This document shows positions 9,294-17,411 of a DNA stretch of 64,000 nt, piece after piece (the stretch's first letter is position 1; each line of letters opens with the position of its first letter). Source of the stretch: an uncultured Fibrobacter sp. (GTDB lineage: Bacteria > Fibrobacterota > Fibrobacteria > Fibrobacterales > Fibrobacteraceae); the NCBI GenBank assembly GCA_946414025.1, contig CAMKMX010000010.1, positions 1 to 64,000 of the forward strand, read 5' to 3'. The notes under the pieces were generated by a model. That model searched no databases, had not been told where the DNA came from, and saw nothing but the letters and a program-made list of their open reading frames with translations. A program made the position numbers and the translations under genes.

Positions 9294-10295
9294 ATGTCTG
9301 AAAATGTATTTGAAGTCGAAAACCTGAGCCTCTACTACCTGGGCCGCTTTGGCGACAAGACCCACGCGGTGACCAATGTGAGCTTCTCCATGAAGCAGGG
9401 TGAAATCCTGGGTATCGCCGGTGAATCCGGTTGCGGCAAGTCCACCTTGGTGTCTGGCCTTATGGGCATGTGCATCCCGCCTCTCTATCCCGAAGGCGAC
9501 GGTGACGTGCGCGTAAAGAGCGGCGACAAAATGGAATCTTTGATGAACCGCTCTATCGAGGATGTTCGCAAGAACGTGCTCGCCCAGAAGGTTTCCATGA
9601 TTCCTCAGGGCGCCTTTAACGCCCTGAACCCGGTCCGCAAAATCAAGGATATCGCCGCCGACGTGATTGGCGCCCACCAGCAGCCCGGCAAGCACCTGGA
9701 CAAGAAGGAAGTCTATGACCGCCTTTGCGAGCGCTTCGACCTGTTTGGCATGGACACCAAGCGCGTGCTGGATTCTTACCCCATTCAGCTTACCGCCGGT
9801 GAACGCCAGCGTTCCGTGATCGGTATCTCTACGCTTTTGAACCCCCAGATGGTGATTGCCGACGAACCCACTTCCGCCCTGGACGTTTCTACCCAGAAAG
9901 AAGTGATCAAGTTGATCTTTGACCTTTTGGACAAGGGCATCTTCAGCACCATGATTTTCATTACCCACGAACTTCCGCTGCTGTACCACGTGGCCGACAA
10001 TATCGCCATCATGTACGCCGGCGAATTCGTGGAAAAGGGCACTGCAGAACAGGTGGTGAAGGATCCCCGTCACCCCTACACCCAGGCTCTTATGGGTGCC
10101 ATGCTCAGTACCGAGGCCAGCCAGCGTCACCGCCACCCGGTGGCAATCGAAGGCGCACCTCCGAGCCTGCGTAACAAGATTACGGGTTGCCGCTTTGCCG
10201 ACCGTTGCAAAAAGGCATGCCCCGACTGCAAGAAGAATACCCAGAACCTCCGCGTTGTCGGTGGTCGTGATGTGAGGTGCGATTATGCTGAGTGA
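9294..10295 (+). CDS. ABC transporter ATP-binding protein (DppD type)
   Basis: A 333-residue cytoplasmic ATPase. Walker A is GESGCGKST (about 43-51). The signature is degenerate, LTAGERQR in place of LSGGQ-R, and Walker B is VIADEPTSALDV. The C-terminus has the oligopeptide-transporter extension with four cysteines (CRFADRCKKACPDC), which in this family can bind an iron-sulfur cluster. An AGGAGG-like site precedes the start. The gene overlaps the next ATPase by 11 bp. Confidence 0.93.
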   Translation: MSENVFEVENLSLYYLGRFGDKTHAVTNVSFSMKQGEILGIAGESGCGKSTLVSGLMGMCIPPLYPEGDGDVRVKSGDKMESLMNRSIEDVRKNVLAQKVSMIPQGAFNALNPVRKIKDIAADVIGAHQQPGKHLDKKEVYDRLCERFDLFGMDTKRVLDSYPIQLTAGERQRSVIGISTLLNPQMVIADEPTSALDVSTQKEVIKLIFDLLDKGIFSTMIFITHELPLLYHVADNIAIMYAGEFVEKGTAEQVVKDPRHPYTQALMGAMLSTEASQRHRHPVAIEGAPPSLRNKITGCRFADRCKKACPDCKKNTQNLRVVGGRDVRCDYAE

Positions 10296-11094
10296 TAAGC
10301 CTGTTGTATTTTCTGCCAAGCGCATTAGCAAGGACTTTGGCGCGGGCAAGACCCTGAAGACCGCCGTGAAGGATGTTTCCTTCGATATCTATGACGAAGA
10401 ATTCATCTCCATCGTGGGCGGCTCCGGTTGCGGCAAATCCGTGCTGGCAAAAATTATGCTCGGCCTCTACGAACCCACCCGCGGCCAGTTCCTCTACAGG
10501 GATCACAAGATCAAGAACCTGAGGGACCACTGGAACGAGGTTCAGTTCGTATTCCAGGACCCGTTCGGATGCTTCAACCAGTTTTTTACTATCCGTAGCC
10601 AGCTGGAAGACGCCCTGAACGTGCTCAAGAACAAGCCCTCCAAGGAAGAAGTTCGCCGCCGTGTGGACGAAGGCCTGATGGCCGTGAACGTGAAGCCCTC
10701 CGATATCGAAGGCAAGTACCCCTTCGAGCTTTCGGGTGGTCAGATGCAGCGTATGCTTTTGGCCCGTATCTTCGCGCTCCGCCCGAAGGTGCTGATTGCC
10801 GATGAAGCTACTTCCATGGTGGACGCCTGCGTGCGCGCCAACATCCTCGATTACCTCCGCAAGTTGAAAGACGAGCTGAAGATGACCGTGGTGTTCGTGA
10901 CCCACGATATCGGCCTTGCCAACTACGTGTCTGACCGAATCTTCATCATGCACGACGGAAAGATTGTGAACCAGGGAACGCCTGCAGAAGTGCTGGACAA
11001 CACTACGGAACCGCATACGCTCCGCCTGCTGGACGATATCCCCGAAGTCCACAAGACCGAATGGATTAAGAACAGCCATCGCTCTAAGAAATGA
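10285..11094 (+). CDS. ABC transporter ATP-binding protein (DppF type)
   Basis: A 269-residue partner ATPase. It has Walker A GGSGCGKS, Q-loop FVFQDPFG, signature LSGGQMQR, Walker B VLIADEATSMVDA (Ala replaces Pro after the catalytic Glu) and the H-loop VTHD. It lacks the Cys-rich tail of the preceding ATPase. Its ATG lies inside the preceding gene, so translation is probably coupled. It is the last gene of the transporter operon; a repeat and a terminator follow. Confidence 0.93.
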   Translation: MLSDKPVVFSAKRISKDFGAGKTLKTAVKDVSFDIYDEEFISIVGGSGCGKSVLAKIMLGLYEPTRGQFLYRDHKIKNLRDHWNEVQFVFQDPFGCFNQFFTIRSQLEDALNVLKNKPSKEEVRRRVDEGLMAVNVKPSDIEGKYPFELSGGQMQRMLLARIFALRPKVLIADEATSMVDACVRANILDYLRKLKDELKMTVVFVTHDIGLANYVSDRIFIMHDGKIVNQGTPAEVLDNTTEPHTLRLLDDIPEVHKTEWIKNSHRSKK

Positions 11095-11150
11095 CACTCG
11101 CGGAGCGTGTGTCATCCTGAGCGGCGTGAGCCGCGAAGGATCCAGTCCAA
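11095..11150. repeat. GTCATCCTGAGC...GAAGGATCC palindromic repeat
   Basis: The unit begins GTCATCCTGAGC and ends CGAAGGATCC, with a small internal hairpin (GGCGTGAGCC). The same outer ends with a different centre occur at 61108-61149. Confidence 0.6.
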
Positions 11151-11163
11151 AGGTTAAACGAAA

Positions 11164-11191
11164 AGCCGCAGTCCAAAGCTGCGGTTTTTTT
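11164..11191 (+). terminator. Rho-independent terminator of the ABC transporter operon
   Basis: Stem CCGCAG/CTGCGG with a 7-nt loop is followed by seven T residues. It lies 70 bp after the last transporter gene. The minus-strand gene ending at 11202 is just beyond it. Confidence 0.85.
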
Positions 11192-11201
11192 GTATCGCCC
11201 A

Positions 11202-11975
11202 TTATTGAAATAAGGGCATCAAGTAAAAACCGACAGTTCCTGTAATGCCATACACATAACCGGATTCCAATGAACCAACATTGGTCAATACGGTGCCTAA
11301 GCTGAGTTCAATAAAATCGCCAAACCTGTACCCCATTGAAATATAATGCGACAAGATAGGTGTATCTACAATATCAAAGCCCTCTATGCTGAAACTGTAA
11401 TTCAGGAATGACTTGCCTATAATGATTCCTACAAATCCACCAAAGAACAAATCTTCAACATATTTTATTTCCTCTTTTTCAAAAGGCTCGTATGACGCAC
11501 ATACAGTCCTGCTCCAGAATACGGCCCCATCTATGGTCACGTTATTTTTTTCGGTTTCCACGCACCTTTCTCCGCTATATTTGATATCACGGAACAGAAT
11601 GTGTCCTGTGAAAAAACCAAATTCGAAATCCCGAAAATTCCAACCTAATGTAAGATGGTAATATAGTCCATCATCGTAGCCTAGACCGGCTCCAAATATA
11701 AGGGTTCCACTTTTGTGCAAATAGTCTATTTTTCCGGATCCTTCTACGCCTCCTATTTCATAAGTCCGCTCCTTATCGTCGATTTTCTCTTCTTTTGCAC
11801 CAATTACTTTCCCACTGACTCGCCACATTGACGAATAAGGTTCTTGTGTCGTATTGGAGCCATGTACTTCTGGAGCGTCGGATACCGTCGCATTTAATAT
11901 GCGTTCGGATTCGTATGCAAGGGCTTCGGAAGAGAGTATAACTATCAGGCTAAACAGAAACAGACTTTTTTTCAC
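11202..11975 (-). CDS. Probable outer-membrane beta-barrel protein, unknown function
   Basis: About 257 residues with a signal peptide (MKKSLFLFSLIVIL...EALA). The rest is rich in alternating aromatic and polar stretches (GAGLGYDDGLYYHLTLGW, GFVGIIIGKSFLNYSF, SMGYRFGDFIELSLG) that suggest a small beta-barrel. An ATG at 11990 is possible, but it lies inside the AGGAGG that would serve a GTG at 11975, so GTG 11975 is preferred. The gene is more AT-rich than its neighbours. No family was recognised. Confidence 0.6.
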   Translation of the reverse strand: MKKSLFLFSLIVILSSEALAYESERILNATVSDAPEVHGSNTTQEPYSSMWRVSGKVIGAKEEKIDDKERTYEIGGVEGSGKIDYLHKSGTLIFGAGLGYDDGLYYHLTLGWNFRDFEFGFFTGHILFRDIKYSGERCVETEKNNVTIDGAVFWSRTVCASYEPFEKEEIKYVEDLFFGGFVGIIIGKSFLNYSFSIEGFDIVDTPILSHYISMGYRFGDFIELSLGTVLTNVGSLESGYVYGITGTVGFYLMPLFQ

Positions 11976-12115
11976 AAAGGCCCTCCTCATTTTAAGTTAG
12001 AAAAAACGGGCCGGTTTTGAGTATAGTTTCTACATTTTTGTTTTTTGCCCGTCCCTGTTTTCAAGGGAAAACAGGAAATTTGGCAGAGTGGGTACAGGAA
12101 AGTGCCTTTTTTAGG

Positions 12116-12121
12116 TATATT
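12116..12121 (+). promoter_or_regulatory. Putative -10 element, near-leaderless, of the GH9 gene
   Basis: TATATT lies 6 bp before the ATG at 12128, with no Shine-Dalgarno sequence between. If this is the -10 box, transcription would start at or next to the start codon. No convincing -35 was found. Confidence 0.35.
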
Positions 12122-12127
12122 CTGGCC

Positions 12128-13909
12128 ATGAATACCTGCAAAAGTTTTTTTTCTAGTATGGGTGCGGTGGCTTTGTCTGCCGTAGCCGTTGTTTCCCTTT
12201 GTTCTGCCACGGCCATTGCAGGCCCCCTGATGAACCAGCTGGGTTATGCTCCCGGGGCCGAAAAACAGGTGGTGATTCCCGGTAACGACGCCAACGGGCT
12301 TGAAGTCCGGGATTTGAACGGGAAGACTGTATTGAAACTCGCAGCCCCCTACGTGCTCGAGTGGGAATACAGCGGCGAAGAGATCCAGGTGTTCGACATC
12401 TCTGCGGTAAAGACTCCGGGTACTTACCGCCTGTATCGCAATGGCGAATACCTGGGGAACCCGTTCTTTGTGGGCAAGAACGTTTACGAGGGCGTGACAA
12501 AGGCTGCGCTCAAGTGGTTCTATTACCAGCGGGCCAGCATGCCTTTGGAAAGCCCCTACGCAGGCAAGTGGGTCCGTGCGGCCGGCCACATGGACGACAA
12601 GGTTGTCGTCTACGGTACCGACAAGGCCACAGGCGGCAAGGGTGCGGGCAAGACTATCAAATCCCCCCGCGGTTGGTACGACGCCGGCGATTACGGCAAG
12701 TACATCGTGAATTCTGGCATTACGGTATGGACCCTGCTGGACCTGTACGAAAAGTTCCCGAAATATGCGGACACCCTGAGCTGGGATATCCCGCGGGAGT
12801 ACGCGAAGCTGCCCCTGCTGTTGGAAGAAGTCCGCTATAACCTGGACTGGGTGCTGACCCTGCAGGACAAGGATGGCAGTGTATTCCACAAGGTTTCGAC
12901 CCTCAAGTTCTGCGGTAGCGTAATGCCTGAACAGGATGTCGCTCCCCGTTACGCCATTCTGAAAAGTGTAACGGCGGCTCTGGACTTTGCAGGCGTAATG
13001 GCCCAGGCCAGCGTGGTGTATGCTCCCTTCGACAAGGCCTACAGCTCCAAGATGCTGAAGGCGGCGGAGGCTGCTTATGCCTGGGCGAAGAAAAATCCGG
13101 AAATGTTCTACAAGCAGCCCGCCGACGTGAATACGGGAAGCTACGCCCCCGGTAACGAAGACGGCAAGGACGAATTCCGTTTTGCGGCGGCTGAACTTTT
13201 CAATGCGAAGGTGGCATCTGGAGCAAACCCGGCAACGGACAAGGCTACGGCTGCCTACCTAGAAGACTTGAAGGCTAACCCCTTTACCCAGAATGGCGCC
13301 TGGTGGGGCGACCTGAACATGCTTGCGGTATTCCGCGTGGCAAATGCTCCTAAGGTGTTCGGCGATAGCCTTGCCGGTGTGGCAAAGAAGATTTTGCTGG
13401 ACGAGGCGAACAGCCTGCGTTCTATCGGCGATACCAGCGCCTACAGGCTCCCCATGCACCCCTGGAACTGGAACTGGGGCAGCAACAGCGCCGTGGCGAA
13501 CAACGGCATTGTGCTTTTGCAGGCATACCTCTTGACTAATGACAAGAGTTATTTGGACGGTGCGCAGCAGTGCCTGGATTACCTGCTGGGTAAAAACCCC
13601 ATGGACATTACCTATGTGACGGGCTTTGGTTTCCGCAGCCCCCGCAATCCGCACCATCGTCCCAGCGAATCGGACTTTGTGGACGATCCTGTGCCCGGTA
13701 TGCTGGTGGGCGGCCCCCACTTGGGCAAGCAGGATATCAACTTGAACGGGACTGATCATTGGAAATGCCCGAACTACGCCGCTGCCGACAAGCCGGCCCT
13801 GGCCTACTTGGATGACCGTTGCAGCTACGCTACCAACGAGGTGGCTATCAACTGGAATGCTCCCTTGGCATTTTTGGCAGGCGCCCTCCAGGCGATTTAC
13901 AATCGCTAA
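12128..13909 (+). CDS. Secreted glycoside hydrolase family 9 cellulase
   Basis: 593 residues from the ATG that opens a signal peptide (MNTCKSFFSSMGAVAL...AIAG). The ORF is open further upstream, but those codons do not encode a signal. A CelD_N-type Ig-like domain (about 30-115, starting MNQLGYAPGAEKQVV) precedes the (alpha/alpha)6-barrel GH9 domain (about 130-590). GH9 hallmarks: YDAGDYGKY (catalytic Asp about 185/188), HHRPSES (His about 509) and NEVAINWNAPL with the probable acid Glu (about 571). It should cut beta-1,4-glucan outside the cell. No carbohydrate-binding module or dockerin is visible. Confidence 0.93.
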   Translation: MNTCKSFFSSMGAVALSAVAVVSLCSATAIAGPLMNQLGYAPGAEKQVVIPGNDANGLEVRDLNGKTVLKLAAPYVLEWEYSGEEIQVFDISAVKTPGTYRLYRNGEYLGNPFFVGKNVYEGVTKAALKWFYYQRASMPLESPYAGKWVRAAGHMDDKVVVYGTDKATGGKGAGKTIKSPRGWYDAGDYGKYIVNSGITVWTLLDLYEKFPKYADTLSWDIPREYAKLPLLLEEVRYNLDWVLTLQDKDGSVFHKVSTLKFCGSVMPEQDVAPRYAILKSVTAALDFAGVMAQASVVYAPFDKAYSSKMLKAAEAAYAWAKKNPEMFYKQPADVNTGSYAPGNEDGKDEFRFAAAELFNAKVASGANPATDKATAAYLEDLKANPFTQNGAWWGDLNMLAVFRVANAPKVFGDSLAGVAKKILLDEANSLRSIGDTSAYRLPMHPWNWNWGSNSAVANNGIVLLQAYLLTNDKSYLDGAQQCLDYLLGKNPMDITYVTGFGFRSPRNPHHRPSESDFVDDPVPGMLVGGPHLGKQDINLNGTDHWKCPNYAAADKPALAYLDDRCSYATNEVAINWNAPLAFLAGALQAIYNR

Positions 13910-13930
13910 CAAGTCTCGTTCTCTTTCATT

Positions 13931-14000
13931 GTCATGCCTGCGCAGGCGGGAATCCGCTGGAATGATGCAAGCAGATCCTCGCCTTCGCGAGGATGACGAC
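13931..14000. repeat. Composite two-hairpin intergenic repeat, copy 1
   Basis: Hairpin 1 (13931-13951) has stem CCTGCG/CGCAGG-like arms after GTCAT. A conserved joint, ATCCGCTGGA plus GCAAGCAG, leads to hairpin 2, ATCCTCGC-CTTC-GCGAGGAT (13975-13994). It is the compact form of the element, with no loop insert. Related copies lie at 15707 and 20632. Confidence 0.7.
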
Positions 14001-14007
14001 GAAAGTC

Positions 14008-14013
14008 TATATT
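14008..14013 (+). promoter_or_regulatory. Putative -10 element, near-leaderless, of the Nudix gene
   Basis: TATATT lies 7 bp before the ATG at 14021, and no ribosome-binding site is visible. The layout is the same as at 12116. Confidence 0.35.
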
Positions 14014-14020
14014 TCCCTCT

Positions 14021-14560
14021 ATGGAAGAACAAATCGACATCCTGAACCCTGACGGCAGCCCGGCAGGGTATTCTTGCGGGCGCACAGAGGTTCATGCCAA
14101 AGGGCTTTGGCACCGCACGGTTCACATCTGGGCCTTTGATGGAACGGGCCGTGTATTGTTCCAGCTTCGCAGTCACCTGAAGGAAAACAACCCGAACCTT
14201 CTGGATACCAGCTGTGCGGGCCACATCTCTGCTGGCGACACCAGCCGGAATGCCGCCGTCCGAGAACTGAAAGAGGAATTAGGTGTCCATAAAAATTCAG
14301 GTGATTTGGAATACCTCTTTGAAGCGACCCACGAAAGCATCTTGAACGACGGCACTTATTTCGACAACGAATATTACGATACATACAAAATAACGCTTAC
14401 CGACGAAGAGACCCGCCATCTGGTGCCGCAGCCTGGCGAGGTGGACGATTTCGTGTGGATGACAGTGCCGGAATTTCTGGAACTGAACCGCAAGCGCCCC
14501 GAAAGGTTCGTGAGCCACCCGAAGGATTACCAATGGCTCGAAAGTATTTCTAGATTGTAA
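14021..14560 (+). CDS. Nudix hydrolase (isopentenyl-diphosphate isomerase-like subfamily)
   Basis: A 179-residue cytosolic enzyme. The Nudix box runs from GHISAGDT to RELKEELGV; the Glu of GX5E is replaced by Asp, while the REXXEE core is intact. The N-terminus (DILNPDGSPAG...VHAKGLWHRTVHIWAF) is typical of Nudix proteins related to IPP isomerase and YfcD. It probably cleaves a nucleoside-diphosphate-type substrate; the substrate is unknown. The patatin-like gene follows 3 bp later, so they are likely co-transcribed. Confidence 0.85.
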   Translation: MEEQIDILNPDGSPAGYSCGRTEVHAKGLWHRTVHIWAFDGTGRVLFQLRSHLKENNPNLLDTSCAGHISAGDTSRNAAVRELKEELGVHKNSGDLEYLFEATHESILNDGTYFDNEYYDTYKITLTDEETRHLVPQPGEVDDFVWMTVPEFLELNRKRPERFVSHPKDYQWLESISRL

Positions 14561-14563
14561 CCC

Positions 14564-15430
14564 ATGATGTACAAGAAAGTGGCAGTGGTTGTGGAAGGCG
14601 GCGGCATGCGCGGCGCCTACACGGGCGGTATCCTGGACGTGTTCAACGAGCTGGGGCTCCGCTTTGGAGGCGCCTGCGGAACTTCTGCCGGCGTGACCCA
14701 CCTGTGCAGTTTCTTGTCGGAACAGATTGGCCGCAATTTCCGTATCGATACGGTGCATTCCAAGTCCAGTAAATATATGGGCTGGGGAAACCTGATTCGT
14801 ACCGGCGAATTTTTCGAGGTGGATTATTGCTACAGGCAAATCCCTTACGAGATAGAGCCTTTTGACATGGAAAAATTCGCCGAGGCCTGCAAGACGACGG
14901 AATTTTACGCCTGCAGTTCCAACCTGGAAACGGGTGGCGCGGAATACCTGCGGGTGATGGACTACCGCGATGCCCACGACATGAACGCCATTCGCGCCTC
15001 GGCATCGCTCCCGCTGATGAGCCATATCGTGGAACTAGATGGCAAAAAGCTTTTGGACGGCGGTATCGCCGACAGCATTCCCTTTGAGATTATGGAGAAG
15101 AAGGGGTTCGAGAAGATCGTGATTCTCTTGACGCAACCGGAAGGATTCCGCAAGAAACCCAACTCCATGATTCCCCTGTTCAAGCTGCTCTACCGCAAGT
15201 ACCCGAAGTTTATCGAGGCGGCGGCCAACCGGCACGAGCGTTACAATGCCTGTCTGGACCTGATTGGCGAAAAGGAAAAAGCGGGGAAGGTATTCGTGTT
15301 CCGACCCAGCGAGGCCATGCACATTTCCCGACTGGAAAAGGACAAGTCCAAACTGGTGGACCTTTACAACTTGGGTCGCAAGGATGTAAACGCCCGCTTG
15401 GATGCCCTGCTGAATTTTTTGGAAAAGTAA
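14564..15430 (+). CDS. Patatin-like phospholipase
   Basis: A 288-residue serine hydrolase. It has the oxyanion loop GGGMRG (about 12-17), the nucleophile elbow GTSAG (Ser about 41) and the dyad Asp in DGGIADSIP. There is no signal peptide or barrel domain, so it should act in the cytoplasm as a YjjU-type acyl hydrolase on lipids. Length fits that group. It lies 3 bp after the Nudix gene and 11 bp before the DUF1653 gene. Confidence 0.88.
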   Translation: MMYKKVAVVVEGGGMRGAYTGGILDVFNELGLRFGGACGTSAGVTHLCSFLSEQIGRNFRIDTVHSKSSKYMGWGNLIRTGEFFEVDYCYRQIPYEIEPFDMEKFAEACKTTEFYACSSNLETGGAEYLRVMDYRDAHDMNAIRASASLPLMSHIVELDGKKLLDGGIADSIPFEIMEKKGFEKIVILLTQPEGFRKKPNSMIPLFKLLYRKYPKFIEAAANRHERYNACLDLIGEKEKAGKVFVFRPSEAMHISRLEKDKSKLVDLYNLGRKDVNARLDALLNFLEK

Positions 15431-15441
15431 TTCGGGATTTT

Positions 15442-15681
15442 ATGTCCGTTGCAGAAAAAGGCAGGCGCTATCGCCATTACAAGAAAGAGACCATGGTCTA
15501 TACTGTGGTGGAAATCGCCCTGGACTGCGAGACTGTGGAACCTCTGGTGATTTACCGCAGCGAATACGAGACGCCTGACCACCCCAAGGGAACGCTCTGG
15601 GTCCGCAAAAAGTCGGACTTCGAAAGCACGGTGACGCTTTCCGATGGCCGCACCGTGGACCGGTTTACACTGATTGTGTAG
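15442..15681 (+). CDS. DUF1653 family small protein
   Basis: A 79-residue protein with the family pattern: YRHYKKE near the start, a central VIYRSEYETPD, and WVRKKSDFEST before RFTLI at the end. DUF1653 proteins are short, soluble and mostly of unknown function. It closes the three-gene Nudix-patatin-DUF1653 group. An earlier ATG/GTG is not supported by any clear ribosome-binding site. Confidence 0.8.
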   Translation: MSVAEKGRRYRHYKKETMVYTVVEIALDCETVEPLVIYRSEYETPDHPKGTLWVRKKSDFESTVTLSDGRTVDRFTLIV

Positions 15682-15706
15682 AACGTTGTAATCATACGTC
15701 ATCTTC

Positions 15707-15840
15707 GTCATTCCCGCGCATGCGGGAATCCGCTGGAGGGTAGTCATTCGTCATGTTCGCGCAGGCGAACATCCGCTGGAGGAATGTAAGCAGATCCTCG
15801 CCTTGGTTCGACTACGCTCACCACAGGTCGCGAGGATGAC
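15707..15840. repeat. Composite hairpin repeat, copies 2 and 3
   Basis: Two hairpin-1 units lie in tandem: 15707-15737 (stem TTCCCGCG with its complement) and 15750-15780 (stem GTTCGCG...CGAAC). Each is followed by ATCCGCTGGA. The second continues through GTAAGCAGATCCTCGC into hairpin 2, whose loop carries a roughly 25-nt insert beginning TTGGTTCGACTACG. The base changes are matched on both sides of each stem. Confidence 0.7.
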
Positions 15841-15897
15841 GACGGAGAAAGAGCGCGAGGATGACGAAGGAAAGTCGCGAGAAAGGCCCAGCGCCAT

Positions 15898-17388
15898 TTA
15901 CGGTAGCATCTTGCCGGTTTCAAGATACCGGTTGTGCATCTCGAAGGCTCTGCTCAGCGCAAGGGGCATGTGCACGCCCTTGGCGTGTTTCAGGCTGTAT
16001 TCCAAGAAGTCCGTGAGCGGTTCCTTGAAATCGGGGTGTGCGCATTCCTTAATGATGAGCCGTGCCCGCTCTTCGCTGGCAAGGCCCCGCAAATCTGCAA
16101 GTCCCTGTTCCGTCACAAAAATCTGGGTGTCGTGTTCTGTCTGGTCCACATGGCTCACGTAGGGCACAATGCTGGAAATGGCACCGCCCTTGGCTACCGA
16201 CGGCGTCAAGAAAAATCCGAGAGCGCAGTTTCTGGCAAAATCTGCCGCTCCGCCGATGCCGTTCATCATAGATGACCCGCACACGAGAGAACTGTTCACG
16301 TTCCCGAAAATATCCGCTTCTAGGGCGGTGTTCATGGAGATGACGCCAACGCGACGGATTACGTCGGGACTGTTGCTCACCTCTTGTTGCCGAATGACAA
16401 AATGTTTTTTCCAGTCGGCTGCATTACGGATAAATTCATCTTGTGCACCCTGGGAAAGTGTTAAAGCCGTGCCGCTAGCCACGCCCAGCTTGCCCTTTTT
16501 GAGCAGGGGGATAACCGCTTCCTGGATGACTTCGGTAAAGATGTCGATTTGTCCCAGGCGCTCGTCGTTTGCCATGGCGGTGAGCACGGCGTTGGCCACC
16601 TTACCCACACCGCTCTGGTAGGCCATTCCTTTGGGAAGCCTACCCTTGGATTCTTCGAAACGGATAAAGTCCAGAATACGTTCGGCGATGTTGGTAGAAA
16701 CGCTGTCGGGCTCTACGAAGGGTGTTACCTCGTCGTAGCCGGAATTTTCCACGATGGCGATAACCTTGTTCGGGTCAATCTTTACAAGGTCTTCTCCAAC
16801 GCGATCGCCTGCGCTGTAAATGGCAAGAGGTCTTGCGTGTGGAGGCAGTTCCGGCAGGGCGTTGTCGTGGATGCCCATGTAGCTGTCGCCCAGGCGGGTG
16901 TTCAACTCCAGGATAATCTTTTCGGAGCGTTCCAGGTAGCAGACGGAATTTCCACCGGAGGTAGAAAGGCACACACGGCCATCGGGCAAAATGGCGCTTA
17001 CCTCTATGACGGCAATTTTCGGAGTCGGCACGGCTCCCGTGCGGACCAGGTAACCCATCTTGCCCAGGTGTGCGTCTATGTAACGGATAGAACCGTCGTT
17101 GATGGCTTTGCGAAGGCTTGGATTGCTCTGGTAGGGCATGCGTAAGTTGATGGCGTTTGCCCGAGCCAGTGCACCGTCGCAGCTGTCGCCGGTAGAGGCT
17201 CCTGAAAATAGCGACACCTTGAAAGGCTTGCCTTCGCCGTGTAGCTTTTCGGCACGGGCAGCCAGTGCGCTTGGCACCGCCTTGGGGTACCCGGCAAGCG
17301 TAAAACCCGAAATGCCCAGGATATCGCCGTCTTCAATCATTGCTGCGGCATCGGCCGCCGAACACTTTTTACTTGCAATCCAGTCCAT
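15898..17388 (-). CDS. Acetyl-CoA hydrolase/transferase family: succinate (propionate) CoA-transferase
   Basis: A 496-residue cytosolic enzyme of the Cat1/ScpC/AarC family, matching the usual length of about 500. FTEVIQ probably carries the active-site Glu that forms the enzyme-CoA thioester. The C-terminal half has GIGGAADFARN and VDQTEHDTQIFVTEQGLADLRG, both typical. It moves CoA between succinate and acetate or propionate. That fits a fermentation forming succinate and acetate, as in Fibrobacter. It lies 23 bp downstream of the GH5 gene on the same strand and may share its transcript. The exact CoA acceptor cannot be told from sequence. Confidence 0.85.
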   Translation of the reverse strand: MDWIASKKCSAADAAAMIEDGDILGISGFTLAGYPKAVPSALAARAEKLHGEGKPFKVSLFSGASTGDSCDGALARANAINLRMPYQSNPSLRKAINDGSIRYIDAHLGKMGYLVRTGAVPTPKIAVIEVSAILPDGRVCLSTSGGNSVCYLERSEKIILELNTRLGDSYMGIHDNALPELPPHARPLAIYSAGDRVGEDLVKIDPNKVIAIVENSGYDEVTPFVEPDSVSTNIAERILDFIRFEESKGRLPKGMAYQSGVGKVANAVLTAMANDERLGQIDIFTEVIQEAVIPLLKKGKLGVASGTALTLSQGAQDEFIRNAADWKKHFVIRQQEVSNSPDVIRRVGVISMNTALEADIFGNVNSSLVCGSSMMNGIGGAADFARNCALGFFLTPSVAKGGAISSIVPYVSHVDQTEHDTQIFVTEQGLADLRGLASEERARLIIKECAHPDFKEPLTDFLEYSLKHAKGVHMPLALSRAFEMHNRYLETGKMLP

Positions 17389-17411
17389 TTTAGCCCTTCC
17401 CGTGAGTTCAA

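Noticed and set aside
8448-10349. A 633-codon minus-strand open frame across the transporter genes
   Set aside because: It lies opposite two clear ABC transporter genes and has the same His/Arg-rich mirror composition; no family features.
12017-12127. Upstream start for the GH9 gene
   Set aside because: The extra residues do not form a signal peptide, while the ATG at 12128 does, and a TATATT box lies just before it.
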